Below are positions 15,640 to 23,652 of a DNA stretch of 64,000 bases, piece after piece; positions within the stretch are counted from its first letter, which is position 1, and every line of letters begins with the position of its first letter. The notes under the pieces are model-generated. The model had not been told where the DNA came from and searched no databases. It saw only the letters and a list, made by a program, of their open reading frames with translations. Both the position numbers and the translations under genes were made by a program. The DNA is from Streptomyces lanatus (GTDB lineage: Bacteria > Actinomycetota > Actinomycetes > Streptomycetales > Streptomycetaceae). The stretch is from the NCBI RefSeq assembly GCF_014655715.1, contig NZ_BNBM01000024.1, positions 87,861 through 151,860 on the forward strand, read 5' to 3'.

Positions 15640-16380
15640 GTGAACGCTGATAGATCAGTCGGCGCCCGGCCGGCCGCACCCGCCCCGGCCCGCCGCGCAC
15701 TCCTGCGGTACGGGCTCACCGGAGCCGCGACGCTGGGGGCCACCGCCGCCCTCGGCACGGCCCCCGCCTCCGCCACCCCCGCCCTGCAGCACCGGCCCGG
15801 CACGCCCGACGAGGCGCTGCGCGAGCTCGCCGCGGGCAACCGGCGCTGGCGCAACTTCTGCGAGCGGCACCCCGACGAGTCACCGGCCGTACGGCAGGCG
15901 CTGACGTCGGGGCAGCATCCGTTCGCCGTCGTGCTCGGCTGCATCGACTCGCGCGTGCCGCCGGAGCTGGTCTTCGACCAGGGGCTCGGCGATCTGATGA
16001 CCGTGCGCTCCGCCGGTGAGGTCCTGGACGAGGCGGTCCTCGGCAGCGTGGCCTACGGCGTGCTCGAACTGGACATTCCGCTGGTCATGGTCCTCGGGCA
16101 CCAGTCGTGCGGGGCGGTGAAGGCCGCCGTGGAGAGCGATGAGACCGGGGAGCGGCTGCCTGCCCATATCCAGTACATCGCCGACCAGATAGCGCCGTAC
16201 ATAGACCACACCGTGGAGGGCAACGCCCGGATCGACGCGACCATCGACGCCAACGTCCGCGCCGTCCGCGCCCGCCTCGCCGCCGAGCCCGACCTCGCCG
16301 CGAAGGTGACCTCCGGCGAACTCGCCATCGTGGGCGCCCGCTACGAACTGACGACGCAACGGGTCCACCGGGTCGTCTGA
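15640..16380 (+). CDS. Tat-exported beta-class carbonic anhydrase
   Basis: A 246-residue beta carbonic anhydrase. Zinc and active-site residues are visible: Cys, Asp and Arg in GCIDSRVPPE, and His and Cys in VLGHQSCGAV. The N-terminus has a twin-arginine signal (RRALLRYGLTG plus a hydrophobic Ala/Gly run, cleavage near APASA), so the enzyme probably folds in the cytoplasm and is exported, unlike most bacterial beta-CAs. It interconverts CO2 and bicarbonate, here outside the membrane. The start is the GTG at 15640; no ribosome site is seen. It is convergent with the PIN-toxin gene. Confidence 0.88.
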   Translation: MNADRSVGARPAAPAPARRALLRYGLTGAATLGATAALGTAPASATPALQHRPGTPDEALRELAAGNRRWRNFCERHPDESPAVRQALTSGQHPFAVVLGCIDSRVPPELVFDQGLGDLMTVRSAGEVLDEAVLGSVAYGVLELDIPLVMVLGHQSCGAVKAAVESDETGERLPAHIQYIADQIAPYIDHTVEGNARIDATIDANVRAVRARLAAEPDLAAKVTSGELAIVGARYELTTQRVHRVV

Positions 16381-16388
16381 CGCCGGAG

Positions 16389-16428
16389 CCCGGCGTGCTC
16401 GGCGCTAGTGGAAGCCGAGCATGCCGGG
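16389..16428. terminator. Bidirectional terminator overlapping the end of the PIN gene
   Basis: 15-bp arms (16389-16403 and 16414-16428, one mismatch; CGGCGTGCTCGGC pairs with GCCGAGCATGCCG). It serves the carbonic anhydrase gene and the convergent PIN-domain gene, whose last codons form one arm. Confidence 0.65.
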
Positions 16429-16803
16429 GGAGTCGATGTCGACCGTCACCACACCGGGCGGGTAGTTCTGCTCGCGGTCGGTGAGCAGGATCGACATGCC
16501 GGTGAACTCGGCACGCGGCAGGGCGCAGTACAGCGCGTGGCACGTGTCGGCTCCGCCGTAGCCGTCCCGGATCATCGTGCCGACGCTGACCGATGCCACG
16601 GTGTCCAGGGGGTCGACGACCACCGAGGAGAAGGCGAGCAGTCGCCCCGCGGCGCCCGCGTCCTCCGACTCAGCCTGTATGAGGCAGGTGGCGGGAATCC
16701 GGAGGAGGTCACCCGGCGTACGGGCCATGTTCCCGGCGAGGAGGTTCAGCGTCTTGTGCCCGTCGGCGAGGGCACGGGCGGCGCCGGTGTCCAAAATGAT
16801 CAC
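16405..16803 (-). CDS. PIN-domain toxin, VapC-like
   Basis: A 132-residue PIN-domain protein starting MIILDTGAARAL; Asp5 is the first metal ligand. A glutamate in LIQAESEDAG and late acidic residues (GGADTCHALY, LLTDREQN) fit the remaining acidic site. VapC toxins are Mg-dependent RNases that cut tRNA or rRNA when free of antitoxin. The GTG start overlaps the stop of the upstream antitoxin gene (GTGA), the classic layout. The RNA target is unknown. Confidence 0.82.
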   Translation of the reverse strand: MIILDTGAARALADGHKTLNLLAGNMARTPGDLLRIPATCLIQAESEDAGAAGRLLAFSSVVVDPLDTVASVSVGTMIRDGYGGADTCHALYCALPRAEFTGMSILLTDREQNYPPGVVTVDIDSPGMLGFH

Positions 16804-17093
16804 GCAGCCGCTCCACGGGCGAGGCTGATCTTCTCGGCAGCGATCCGATAGATGTTGGCCAGCACGTCGGGCGCCTTGTCGAACTCCTCGTCACTGATGT
16901 CGAGGCCGATCTTGTCGCGGACGACCTGCCGGTCGGCCGCCAACTGCTGGGCGATCTGGTCAGCCGTGAGTTGCTCCGAGGCAAGCTGCTCCACCAGTTG
17001 CCCCAAGGTCACCCCCCGCTCCTTGGCCACCTGGGCAAGGTGGTCGCGGGCCTGCCGGGACACCTGGATGGTCGTGTGCGCGTTCTCTGCCAT
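16800..17093 (-). CDS. Antitoxin of the PIN toxin, CopG/Arc-like
   Basis: A 97-residue protein. The N-terminus (HTTIQVSRQARDHLAQVAKE) fits a ribbon-helix-helix DNA-binding unit; the helical C-terminal part (LTADQIAQQLAADRQVV, SDEEFDKAPDVLANIY) would wrap and inhibit the toxin. It precedes the toxin gene with a 4-nt overlap. Start: ATG at 17093 with GGTGG upstream. By family behaviour the pair represses its own promoter. Confidence 0.75.
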   Translation of the reverse strand: MAENAHTTIQVSRQARDHLAQVAKERGVTLGQLVEQLASEQLTADQIAQQLAADRQVVRDKIGLDISDEEFDKAPDVLANIYRIAAEKISLARGAAA

Positions 17094-17171
17094 GACGCCA
17101 CCATAGTCATGCCACAGCACCCTGTGCCCCGGGTTTCGGTGCGACGCACCCAAAGGAGTGACCAGCCGCGC

Positions 17172-18926
17172 TCAGAGCCTCAGCACCAGCGTGTCCTCCG
17201 CCCTCGGCCCCGCCAGCCGCGCATACGTCCCACCCCGCCCCGCCAGTTCCGCGTGCGTCCCCGCCTCCACCAGGCGGCCGTCGTCCACGACCAGGATCCG
17301 GTCCGCGTCCGGGGCCAGGGTCAGGTCGTGGGTGATGAGGATGGTCGTACGGCCGGACATCAGGCGGCGCAACGGCTGTACGACCTGGCGCGCCGCCACC
17401 GAGTCCAGGCCCGCCGTCGGCTCGTCCAGGATCAGGACGGGGGCGGCGCGCAGCATCGCGCGGGCGATGGTGAGGCGCTTGAGCTGGCCGCCGGAGAGGG
17501 CCGCCGTGCCGGGCGCGATCGGGGTGTCGTAGCCCTCGGGGAGGGCGGTGATGAAGTCGTGGGCCGCCGCCGCGCGTGCCGCCTGCTCGATGTCCGCCTT
17601 GCTCGCGCCGGGGCGGCCGCAGGCGATGTTCTCGCGGATGGTGCCGTTGAGGATCAGCGTCTCCTGGGGGAGCAGGGCGACGTTCTCGCGCAGGAAGTCG
17701 AGGCCCATGTCCCGTAGGGGTACGCCGTCCAGGGTGATCACGCCGGACGTCGGGTCGTAGAAGCGGGTGAGGAGCTTGGCGGTTGTGGACTTGCCTGCGC
17801 CTGACGGGCCTGTGACGACGATCAGTTCGCCGGGGCCCGCCGTGAAGGTCACGTCGTGGAGCGACCGGCCTGCCGCCCCGGGGTAGGTGAAGGACACCCC
17901 GTGGAAGCCGACCCAGCCCCGCACCGGCCAGGGTGCGACCGGTTCGGCGGGGTCGGTGACTGCCGGTTCGGCGTCCAGGATCTCGCCGAGGCGCTGGGCG
18001 CCCGCGGTGGCGGCGGTGAGGGTGAGGCCGAGTTGGCCGAGGTTGCGGATGGGTGGGTAGAGGTAGCCGACGAAGGCCGCGAAGGCGAGGAGCTGGCCCA
18101 GGGTCATGCGGTTCGCCGAGATCTCCCACACGCCCAGGCCGATGATCGCCAGGACGCAGATCGTCTCCACGACCTCCACGAACTGCTCGTACATCTCGCT
18201 GAGCCGCGCGCCCCGCACGGACGCCTTCATCCACGCCCGCGCCTCGCGGTCGAGCAGCTTCTCCTCGGCCCTACGGCGGTTGTACGCCTGGGTGAGGACG
18301 ATGTTGCCCAGTGACTCCTCGACGACCGAGGTGATGCCGCCGTCGGCTACCCGTTCGTCCTGGGAGGCGGTGCGGATACGGCCGGCGAAGCGGCGGGCGG
18401 CCAGGAGGAAGAGAGGGGAGAGGAGGAAGGTGGCGAGGGCGAGGTCCCAGCGGAGGTAGAGGGCGGCGGCGGAATAGAAGAGGGCGGAGAAGGCTGCCGC
18501 GACTGTGCCTACGACTCCGGATACGACCATTTCCTCAATGGCGTCGACGTCTCCCGTGAGGCGTTCGACCAGGTCGCCCTGGCGGTGCTGCTGGAAGAAG
18601 TGCGGGGGCATGTCCTGTACGTGCCGGAACACCTTTGCGCGCAGGCGCAGTACGAATCTCTCGGCGGTCCAGGTGGCCAGTGAGTTGCCCAGGTAGCCGA
18701 CGAGTGCGCCCAGCGCCGCCACGCCCAGCCAGGCCGCCGCCGGGCCCCAGAACGCCGACAGTGAACCGGCCTTCAGCGCGTGGTCGGTCAGTTCGGCGAA
18801 CAGCAGGATCGAGGCGGTCTCGGCGAGCGCGGCGGCGATGACGCAGGCCACGATGACCGCCAGCCACTTGCGGTCCCCGCGTGTCAACGGCCAGAAGCGG
18901 CGGAAGGCCGTACGCACTTCTCTCAT
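17172..18926 (-). CDS. ABC exporter, fused membrane and ATPase domains
   Basis: A 584-residue half-size exporter: six membrane helices (about 20-310) then an ATPase domain with Walker A GPSGAGKST, Q-loop LLPQETL, signature LSGGQLKRL (one residue off LSGGQ-QR), Walker B VLILDEPTAGLDS and the switch His in ITHDLT. It would work as a homodimer, exporting a lipid, drug or peptide. I chose the ATG at 18926 (AAAGGGA upstream) over one at 18956. Upstream, across a strong hairpin, lies a gene for a 41-residue basic peptide. There is no cysteine-protease (C39) domain, so it would not itself process a leader peptide. Confidence 0.9.
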   Translation of the reverse strand: MREVRTAFRRFWPLTRGDRKWLAVIVACVIAAALAETASILLFAELTDHALKAGSLSAFWGPAAAWLGVAALGALVGYLGNSLATWTAERFVLRLRAKVFRHVQDMPPHFFQQHRQGDLVERLTGDVDAIEEMVVSGVVGTVAAAFSALFYSAAALYLRWDLALATFLLSPLFLLAARRFAGRIRTASQDERVADGGITSVVEESLGNIVLTQAYNRRRAEEKLLDREARAWMKASVRGARLSEMYEQFVEVVETICVLAIIGLGVWEISANRMTLGQLLAFAAFVGYLYPPIRNLGQLGLTLTAATAGAQRLGEILDAEPAVTDPAEPVAPWPVRGWVGFHGVSFTYPGAAGRSLHDVTFTAGPGELIVVTGPSGAGKSTTAKLLTRFYDPTSGVITLDGVPLRDMGLDFLRENVALLPQETLILNGTIRENIACGRPGASKADIEQAARAAAAHDFITALPEGYDTPIAPGTAALSGGQLKRLTIARAMLRAAPVLILDEPTAGLDSVAARQVVQPLRRLMSGRTTILITHDLTLAPDADRILVVDDGRLVEAGTHAELAGRGGTYARLAGPRAEDTLVLRL

Positions 18927-18960
18927 GAGCGAGTCCCTTTCCCGGTTCCCGGACATGACG

Positions 18961-18998
18961 GAGGCGGGGTCACCGGAGCACTCCGGTGACCCCGCCTC
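18961..18998. terminator. Perfect 18-bp inverted repeat between peptide gene and ABC exporter
   Basis: Arms of 18 bp (18961-18978 and 18981-18998; core GGGGTCACCGGAG with CTCCGGTGACCCC) separated by CA. It lies 11 bp after the peptide gene's stop on the minus strand and should terminate most transcripts before the exporter gene. Confidence 0.8.
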
Positions 18999-19009
18999 AT
19001 CCGTCCGTC

Positions 19010-19135
19010 TCAGCCCTTGTCACCGACCGGGCGGCGCTTCGGGGCGCCCTTCTTCGCGCAGGGCTTCTTCTTGTTCGCCGGCGCCGGGGCGGGCTTGCGG
19101 GTCTTCTTGACGGGGGCGACCTTGTGGAAGCTCAT
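19010..19135 (-). CDS. 41-residue Lys/Arg/Pro-rich peptide
   Basis: A short gene with an excellent ribosome site (AAGGAG, 8 nt before ATG 19135). The product starts MSFHKVAPVKKTRKPAP and continues with KKKPCAKKGAPKRRP; it has one cysteine, more than a dozen Lys/Arg and many Pro/Ala, with no hydrophobic signal. A long AT-rich leader lies upstream and a strong terminator directly downstream, marking an independent, probably highly expressed transcript. It could be a nucleic-acid-binding or histone-tail-like peptide, a cationic secreted peptide, or the substrate of the adjacent ABC exporter; none is proven. Confidence 0.6.
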   Translation of the reverse strand: MSFHKVAPVKKTRKPAPAPANKKKPCAKKGAPKRRPVGDKG

Positions 19136-19297
19136 TCGACTTTCTCCTTCTCGGTTTTCGTGTCGTTCGCTTTCGACATGGAAAACACTACGGGACACCG
19201 GAGACGGAAAAGGCCAAATTCACTTAGACCTCGATGAATTGAGCCTGAGACTAATTTTCAGGGAAATCCGGGAACTGAACGTGAATTCACACAGGTT

Positions 19298-20521
19298 TTA
19301 TTTCCGACCGGGTCGGCCCTTTCCGCCTATCGCGAGACCCGCCCCCTCCAGCCGCACCCTGATCCCGTCCTTCTCCACCCGCACGTCCCGCAGCCGCACC
19401 TGCCCGCTGGGCGGCTCGGGCAGCTGGAAGCCCAGGGACAGCTGGTCGGCGAGGACCGGGCGGGTGAGCCGGGGCAGGGCGTCGAGGAGGGCGGGGTCGA
19501 AGCCGAGCAGGGCGAGGATCTTCGGGTGGTCCAGAGCGAGGTCGATGAGGTTCAGACTCATGGCCTGGCGGACGAAGCGCGGGGTGCCGGTCAGCTCGGT
19601 CAGCTTGGCCTCGTTGCGCAGGGCCTCGCGGACCAGGGAGTCGGGCACGCCGAGGCGCCGTACCACCGACGGGATGGACAGCAGCGCCTTCGCCTTGCGC
19701 GTCTCGCGCGTGAGCCGGGCCGCCGAGCCCCGGCTCAGATGCAGGCCCTCCTTCGCGCGGGCGCCGGGGCGGTACGTGGCCAGGTCCCCGATGTCCAGGC
19801 GCATTCCGCCGATGTGCGTGGCGATGCCGCGGTCGCCCTCGCGCACGATCCGCGCCTCGGCGCGCAGCCGTAGGTCATGCCCGGCGACCGCGAGCGTGCC
19901 GCGCGCCCGCACCCGGTCGCGGCCTTCTCCGGTGAACGTCACCTGGGACGCGCCGAGTTCACGGTTGAGGTCGGCGAAGGAGAGCAGGACTTCGCCCTCC
20001 AGCTCGGGGACGTCGGCGCCGCGGATGTCGGCCGGGCCGTCGGTGTCCAGCCGTACGTTTCTCGCGGTCGCCGTCACATGGGCGAGCGAGACCCGGTCGG
20101 CGGCCACGTCGGGGACGGTCACCTTGACCGAGTCCAGCCGTTCGTCGGCGAGTTGGGTGAGGAAGGGGAAGCCGTCGATCTCCACCTCGGGGGCGGCCGC
20201 GAGGTGCAGCCGGTCCTTGAGGGTGTCCGCCGCTCTGCGCTCGGCGTAGAGCAGGGCCCAGCGGTCGCCGAGGGTGAGGAAGGCGGCGAGGACGACGAGG
20301 CCGACGACGGCCTTCATGGCGAACGGCAGGCCCGCGAGCCTGCCGCGCCGTTTGCGGCGACTGCCGCGACGGTGGTTGGGCGGGGCCCAGGGATCTTCCT
20401 GGGCCCCTTCCATCTCTATGTCCTCGACGAGGAATTCATCCAGCGGACCGCGGTCCAGGCTGCCGAGTTCTTCGTAGGGGTTTGTATAGGGATGCGCCGT
20501 TATCTGGTGGGGGGAACGCAT
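19298..20521 (-). CDS. DUF2993 (LmeA-like) membrane-anchored protein
   Basis: A 407-residue protein: an acidic, disordered cytoplasmic tail (1-50), a basic stretch RRGSRRKRRGR, one membrane helix (about 68-86), then a DUF2993 domain on the extracytoplasmic side (ERRAADTLKDRLHLAAAPEVEIDGFPFLTQL is the family start). LmeA of mycobacteria, a DUF2993 protein, acts in lipomannan elongation and binds phospholipid; a lipid- or envelope-related role is likely here, by family only. It lies downstream of the 5'-nucleotidase gene on the same strand across a 111-bp gap. No clear ribosome site precedes the ATG. Confidence 0.82.
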   Translation of the reverse strand: MRSPHQITAHPYTNPYEELGSLDRGPLDEFLVEDIEMEGAQEDPWAPPNHRRGSRRKRRGRLAGLPFAMKAVVGLVVLAAFLTLGDRWALLYAERRAADTLKDRLHLAAAPEVEIDGFPFLTQLADERLDSVKVTVPDVAADRVSLAHVTATARNVRLDTDGPADIRGADVPELEGEVLLSFADLNRELGASQVTFTGEGRDRVRARGTLAVAGHDLRLRAEARIVREGDRGIATHIGGMRLDIGDLATYRPGARAKEGLHLSRGSAARLTRETRKAKALLSIPSVVRRLGVPDSLVREALRNEAKLTELTGTPRFVRQAMSLNLIDLALDHPKILALLGFDPALLDALPRLTRPVLADQLSLGFQLPEPPSGQVRLRDVRVEKDGIRVRLEGAGLAIGGKGRPGRK

Positions 20522-20632
20522 CGGCCCATCCGACCATGTACACGCCCCCCACCCGCAACCTCTACCGGAGGTTTGCGATCTAGTTCACGCCACGACAGAA
20601 AATTCTGCGTTGAACCAATGCGATGCGTTGAA

Positions 20633-22435
20633 CTACTGCACGACCGTGATCCGGTTCGCCGCCGGGGGCGCGATCGGGTTCGTGGCCGAGGAGTTGGCCG
20701 TCAGGTACTTCTCCAGCACCGTCAGGTCGTCCGTGCCGACCAGGTCGTTGGTGCCCTGGCCGAGGGTGGGGAAGCCGTCGCCGCCGCCCGCGAGGAAGTT
20801 GTTGGTGGCGACACGGTAGGTGGCCGTCGGGTTGACCGCCTCGCCGTTCAGCTTGATCGAATCCGTCACCACACGGTCCGCGCCCGACTTCGTCAGGTCG
20901 AGCGTGTAGGTCAGCCCGGAGGAGATCTGGAGCACCTTCGGGGCGGCCGCGTTGGTGCCGCTGACCTGCTCCTTCAGGATCTGGATCAGCTGGGTGCCGG
21001 TGATGTCCTGGAGATTCACCGTGTTGGAGAAGGGCTGGACGGTGAACCCTTCGGCGTAGGTCACCACACCATCACCCTCGGCGCCCTTGGCCGCGAAGGT
21101 CAGCGGCGCGCGGATGCCGCCCGGGTTCATCAGCGCCAGGTCCGTCTCCGGGTCCAGCTCCTTGCCGTACGCGAGCTGCGCGTCGGCGATCAGGTCGCCG
21201 AGCGGGGACTCGATGCCGCTGCTGGGGATGTCGGCGGAGATGTAGCCGATCGCCCGGTTGCCGATGGGCGCCGCGAGGGTGTTCCACTGGTCGATCAGCC
21301 TGGTCATGTCGGGCGCCTTGGGGACGTCCCGGGTGACCACGTGGTTCGCGGACTTCACGGACGTACGGGCGATGTCGCCGGTGAAGCGGTCGTACGTCAG
21401 CGTGGTGTCGGTGTAGAGGCGGCCGAAGGACGCGGCCGAGGTGACCATGCGGGGCTTGCCCGACGGGTCGGGGATCGTGCAGACGTACGCGTTGTGGGTG
21501 TGCCCGGTGACCAGGGCGTCCACGGACGGCGTGATGTTCTTGGCGATGTCCACGATCGGGCCGGAGACGCCGCTGCCCGCGCCCGGCGCGTCACAGTCGT
21601 AGTTGTAGGAGCCCGAGGCCGGGAAGCCGCCCTCGTGGATCAGGGCGACGATCGACTTCACGCCCTGGCGCTGGAGCACCTTGGCGTACTTGTTGATCGT
21701 CTCGACCTCGTCCTTGAACTTCAGGCCCTTGACGCCCTCGGCGGAGACGACACCCGGGGTGTCCTCCAGGGTCACGCCTATGAAGCCGACCTTGACGTCC
21801 TTCTTCTTCCACACCCAGTAGGGCTTGAGGATCGGCTTGCCGGTCTTCTCGTCGAGGACGTTCGCGGCGAGGTAGGGGAAGTCGGCGCCCTGGAACTTCT
21901 TGCCCTCGACGTAGCAGCCGGCGGTGGGGTGGCAGCCGCCGTTCTGCAGGCGGGCCAGTTCCCTGGCGCCCTCGTCGAACTCGTGGTTGCCGACGCTGGT
22001 GACGTCCAGGTCGAGCTTGTTGAGCGCCTCGATGGTGGGCTCGTCATGGAAGAGCCCGGAGATGAGCGGGGAGGCGCCCACCATGTCGCCGCCGGCGGCG
22101 GTGATGGAGTACTTCTGCCCCTCGCGGGCCTTGCGCAGGTGAGTGGCGAGGTACTCGACGCCGCCCGCGTCGATGGTCTTCGTCGTGCCGTCCGCCTGGA
22201 GCTCGGTGACCCGGCCGGAGGAGCCGGACGGCGGCTCCAGGTTGCCGTGCAGGTCGTTGAACGACAGCAGCTGGACGTCCTGGTAGCGGTTGAAGTGGTG
22301 ACCGCCGCCGTGCTTGTCGGAGCTGGCGGTCGCCGGGAGCGCCGCGGCGAGCGCGCCGACGGTGGCGAGCGTGGCGGCGCCCGCGATCAGTGCGTACGTA
22401 CGTCTACGGTGCGGCTGGTGGGATGTGGCAGACAT
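20633..22435 (-). CDS. Secreted 5'-nucleotidase / metallophosphoesterase
   Basis: A 600-residue exported nucleotidase. The signal peptide (about 1-37) is followed by a calcineurin-like domain with all metal motifs: SFNDLHGN, GGDMVGASP, SVGNHEFD, ALIHEGG and TGHTHNAY. The C-terminal 5'-nucleotidase domain (about 370-590) binds substrate (MNPGGIRAPL, FPFxN-like VQPFSNTVNL, GGGDGFPT). It would hydrolyse extracellular nucleotides to nucleoside and phosphate, which fits a PHO-box-like direct repeat 14-35 bp upstream of the start. Start: ATG 22435 behind GGGGGCGG. It corresponds to the nucleotidase found near mshD in other streptomycetes. Confidence 0.92.
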   Translation of the reverse strand: MSATSHQPHRRRTYALIAGAATLATVGALAAALPATASSDKHGGGHHFNRYQDVQLLSFNDLHGNLEPPSGSSGRVTELQADGTTKTIDAGGVEYLATHLRKAREGQKYSITAAGGDMVGASPLISGLFHDEPTIEALNKLDLDVTSVGNHEFDEGARELARLQNGGCHPTAGCYVEGKKFQGADFPYLAANVLDEKTGKPILKPYWVWKKKDVKVGFIGVTLEDTPGVVSAEGVKGLKFKDEVETINKYAKVLQRQGVKSIVALIHEGGFPASGSYNYDCDAPGAGSGVSGPIVDIAKNITPSVDALVTGHTHNAYVCTIPDPSGKPRMVTSAASFGRLYTDTTLTYDRFTGDIARTSVKSANHVVTRDVPKAPDMTRLIDQWNTLAAPIGNRAIGYISADIPSSGIESPLGDLIADAQLAYGKELDPETDLALMNPGGIRAPLTFAAKGAEGDGVVTYAEGFTVQPFSNTVNLQDITGTQLIQILKEQVSGTNAAAPKVLQISSGLTYTLDLTKSGADRVVTDSIKLNGEAVNPTATYRVATNNFLAGGGDGFPTLGQGTNDLVGTDDLTVLEKYLTANSSATNPIAPPAANRITVVQ

Positions 22436-22448
22436 CCGCCCCCCTGTG

Positions 22449-22470
22449 GGTGATGTGACTCGTAAATGAC
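22449..22470 (-). promoter_or_regulatory. Degenerate PHO-box-like repeat before the nucleotidase gene
   Basis: On the minus strand two abutting 11-bp units read GTCATTTACGA and GTCACATCACC, resembling PhoP direct-repeat units (consensus start GTTCACC) with several mismatches. Plausible for a nucleotidase gene, but weak. Confidence 0.35.
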
Positions 22471-22601
22471 ATGGCCCCGTCCGGCGGCAGCCTAAAGTCA
22501 ACGCGCGTAGCGCGACAGGGGTTTCCGGGTTACACCTTGATTGCTTCTACGACCGTCCCCGTGCCGGGACTTTGCCCGACCCGCCCCTTACCCTCGTACG
22601 C

Positions 22602-23528
22602 ATGACCAGCGACGACATCGCACACCCCCTCCCGACCCGTTCCATCGAGACCCACTCCGCGCTCACCCTCGAGCAGACCGAGGCCGTGCTGGAACTGCTC
22701 GCGGAGGCCGCCCGGAACGACGGGCAGCAGGCGGTGTCCGAGCAGGGCCGGCTCCAGTTGCGCGGAGGGGAGCGCGAGGGCGTCTCGCATCTGCTGCTGA
22801 CGGTCGCCGACGAGATGGTCGGCTATGCCCAGCTGGAGGACACCGACCCGGTGGAGGCGCCGGCCGCCGAGCTGGTCGTGCACCCCTCGCACCGCGGTCA
22901 CGGCCACGGCCGCGCGCTGGGCTCGGCGCTGCTCGCCGCGTCCGGCAAGCGGCTGCGGGTGTGGGCCCACGGAGGTCACTCCGCCGCCCGCCATCTCTCG
23001 CAGGTCCTCGGGCTGACCCTGTTCCGCGAACTGCGCCAGATGCGCCGCCCGCTGGCCGACCTGAACCTGCCGGACCCGGTGCTCCCGGAGGGCGTGACCG
23101 TCCGCACCTTCGTGCCCGGCCGGGACGACGCGGCCTGGCTCGCGGTGAACGCCGCCGCGTTCGCCCACCACCCCGAGCAGGGCTCCCTGACCCAGCGCGA
23201 CCTCGACGACCGCAAGTCCGAGCCGTGGTTCGACCCGGCGGGCTTCTTCCTGGCGGAACGGTCCGGCGAACTGATCGGCTTCCACTGGACGAAGGTCCAC
23301 GCGGAGGAGGGCCTCGGCGAGGTGTACGTCCTCGGGGTGCGGCCGGGCGCCCAGGGCGGCGGCCTCGGCAAGGCCCTGACGACCATCGGCCTGCGGCATC
23401 TGGCGGCCCAGGGGCTGCCCGCGGCGATGCTCTATGTCGACGCGGACAACAAGGCGGCGGTGTCGGTGTACGAGCGGCTGGGGTTCACCACGTACGAGAC
23501 GGACCTGATGTACCGGACGGAGACCTGA
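22602..23528 (+). CDS. mshD: Mycothiol synthase MshD
   Basis: A 308-residue protein with two GNAT acetyltransferase domains (about 1-140 and 150-305), the architecture of MshD, which acetylates Cys-GlcN-Ins in the last step of mycothiol synthesis. The C-terminal acetyl-CoA site is visible as VYVLGVRPGAQGGGLGKAL, followed by LYVDADNKAAVSVYERLGF. The N-terminal domain keeps VHPSHRGHGHGRALG. The ATG at 22602 has no ribosome site but a TACCCT -10 box 7 nt upstream, so the mRNA is probably leaderless. A strong terminator follows the gene. Confidence 0.93.
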   Translation: MTSDDIAHPLPTRSIETHSALTLEQTEAVLELLAEAARNDGQQAVSEQGRLQLRGGEREGVSHLLLTVADEMVGYAQLEDTDPVEAPAAELVVHPSHRGHGHGRALGSALLAASGKRLRVWAHGGHSAARHLSQVLGLTLFRELRQMRRPLADLNLPDPVLPEGVTVRTFVPGRDDAAWLAVNAAAFAHHPEQGSLTQRDLDDRKSEPWFDPAGFFLAERSGELIGFHWTKVHAEEGLGEVYVLGVRPGAQGGGLGKALTTIGLRHLAAQGLPAAMLYVDADNKAAVSVYERLGFTTYETDLMYRTET

Positions 23529-23573
23529 GACCGGAGACCTGAGACCGGTACCGATAACCGACATAACTCCCTT

Positions 23574-23602
23574 AAGGGGCGGCGACCTTGACGCCGCCCC
23601 TT
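23574..23602 (+). terminator. Intrinsic terminator after mshD
   Basis: 11-bp arms AAGGGGCGGCG and CGCCGCCCCTT with a 7-nt loop, followed by TCTTT. Confidence 0.85.
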
Positions 23603-23608
23603 TCTTTG

Positions 23609-23646
23609 CACCACCCTTTCACTACTCAATTAGTGAAAGGGTGGTG
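23609..23646. promoter_or_regulatory. 38-bp perfect palindrome, candidate GntR operator
   Basis: 16-bp arms CACCACCCTTTCACTA (23609-23624) and TAGTGAAAGGGTGGTG (23631-23646) around CTCAAT. It ends 6 bp before the ATG of the GntR gene and contains its ribosome site (AAAGGG), so binding would block transcription or initiation. Confidence 0.75.
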
Positions 23647-23652
23647 GAACGG

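Noticed and set aside
19010..19135. A lanthipeptide or other RiPP precursor
   Set aside because: Only one Cys, few Ser/Thr, no leader-core layout and no modification enzyme nearby.
19877..22453. An 858-codon plus-strand frame opposite the DUF2993 and nucleotidase genes
   Set aside because: Antisense shadow; the minus-strand genes have signal peptides and complete catalytic motifs.
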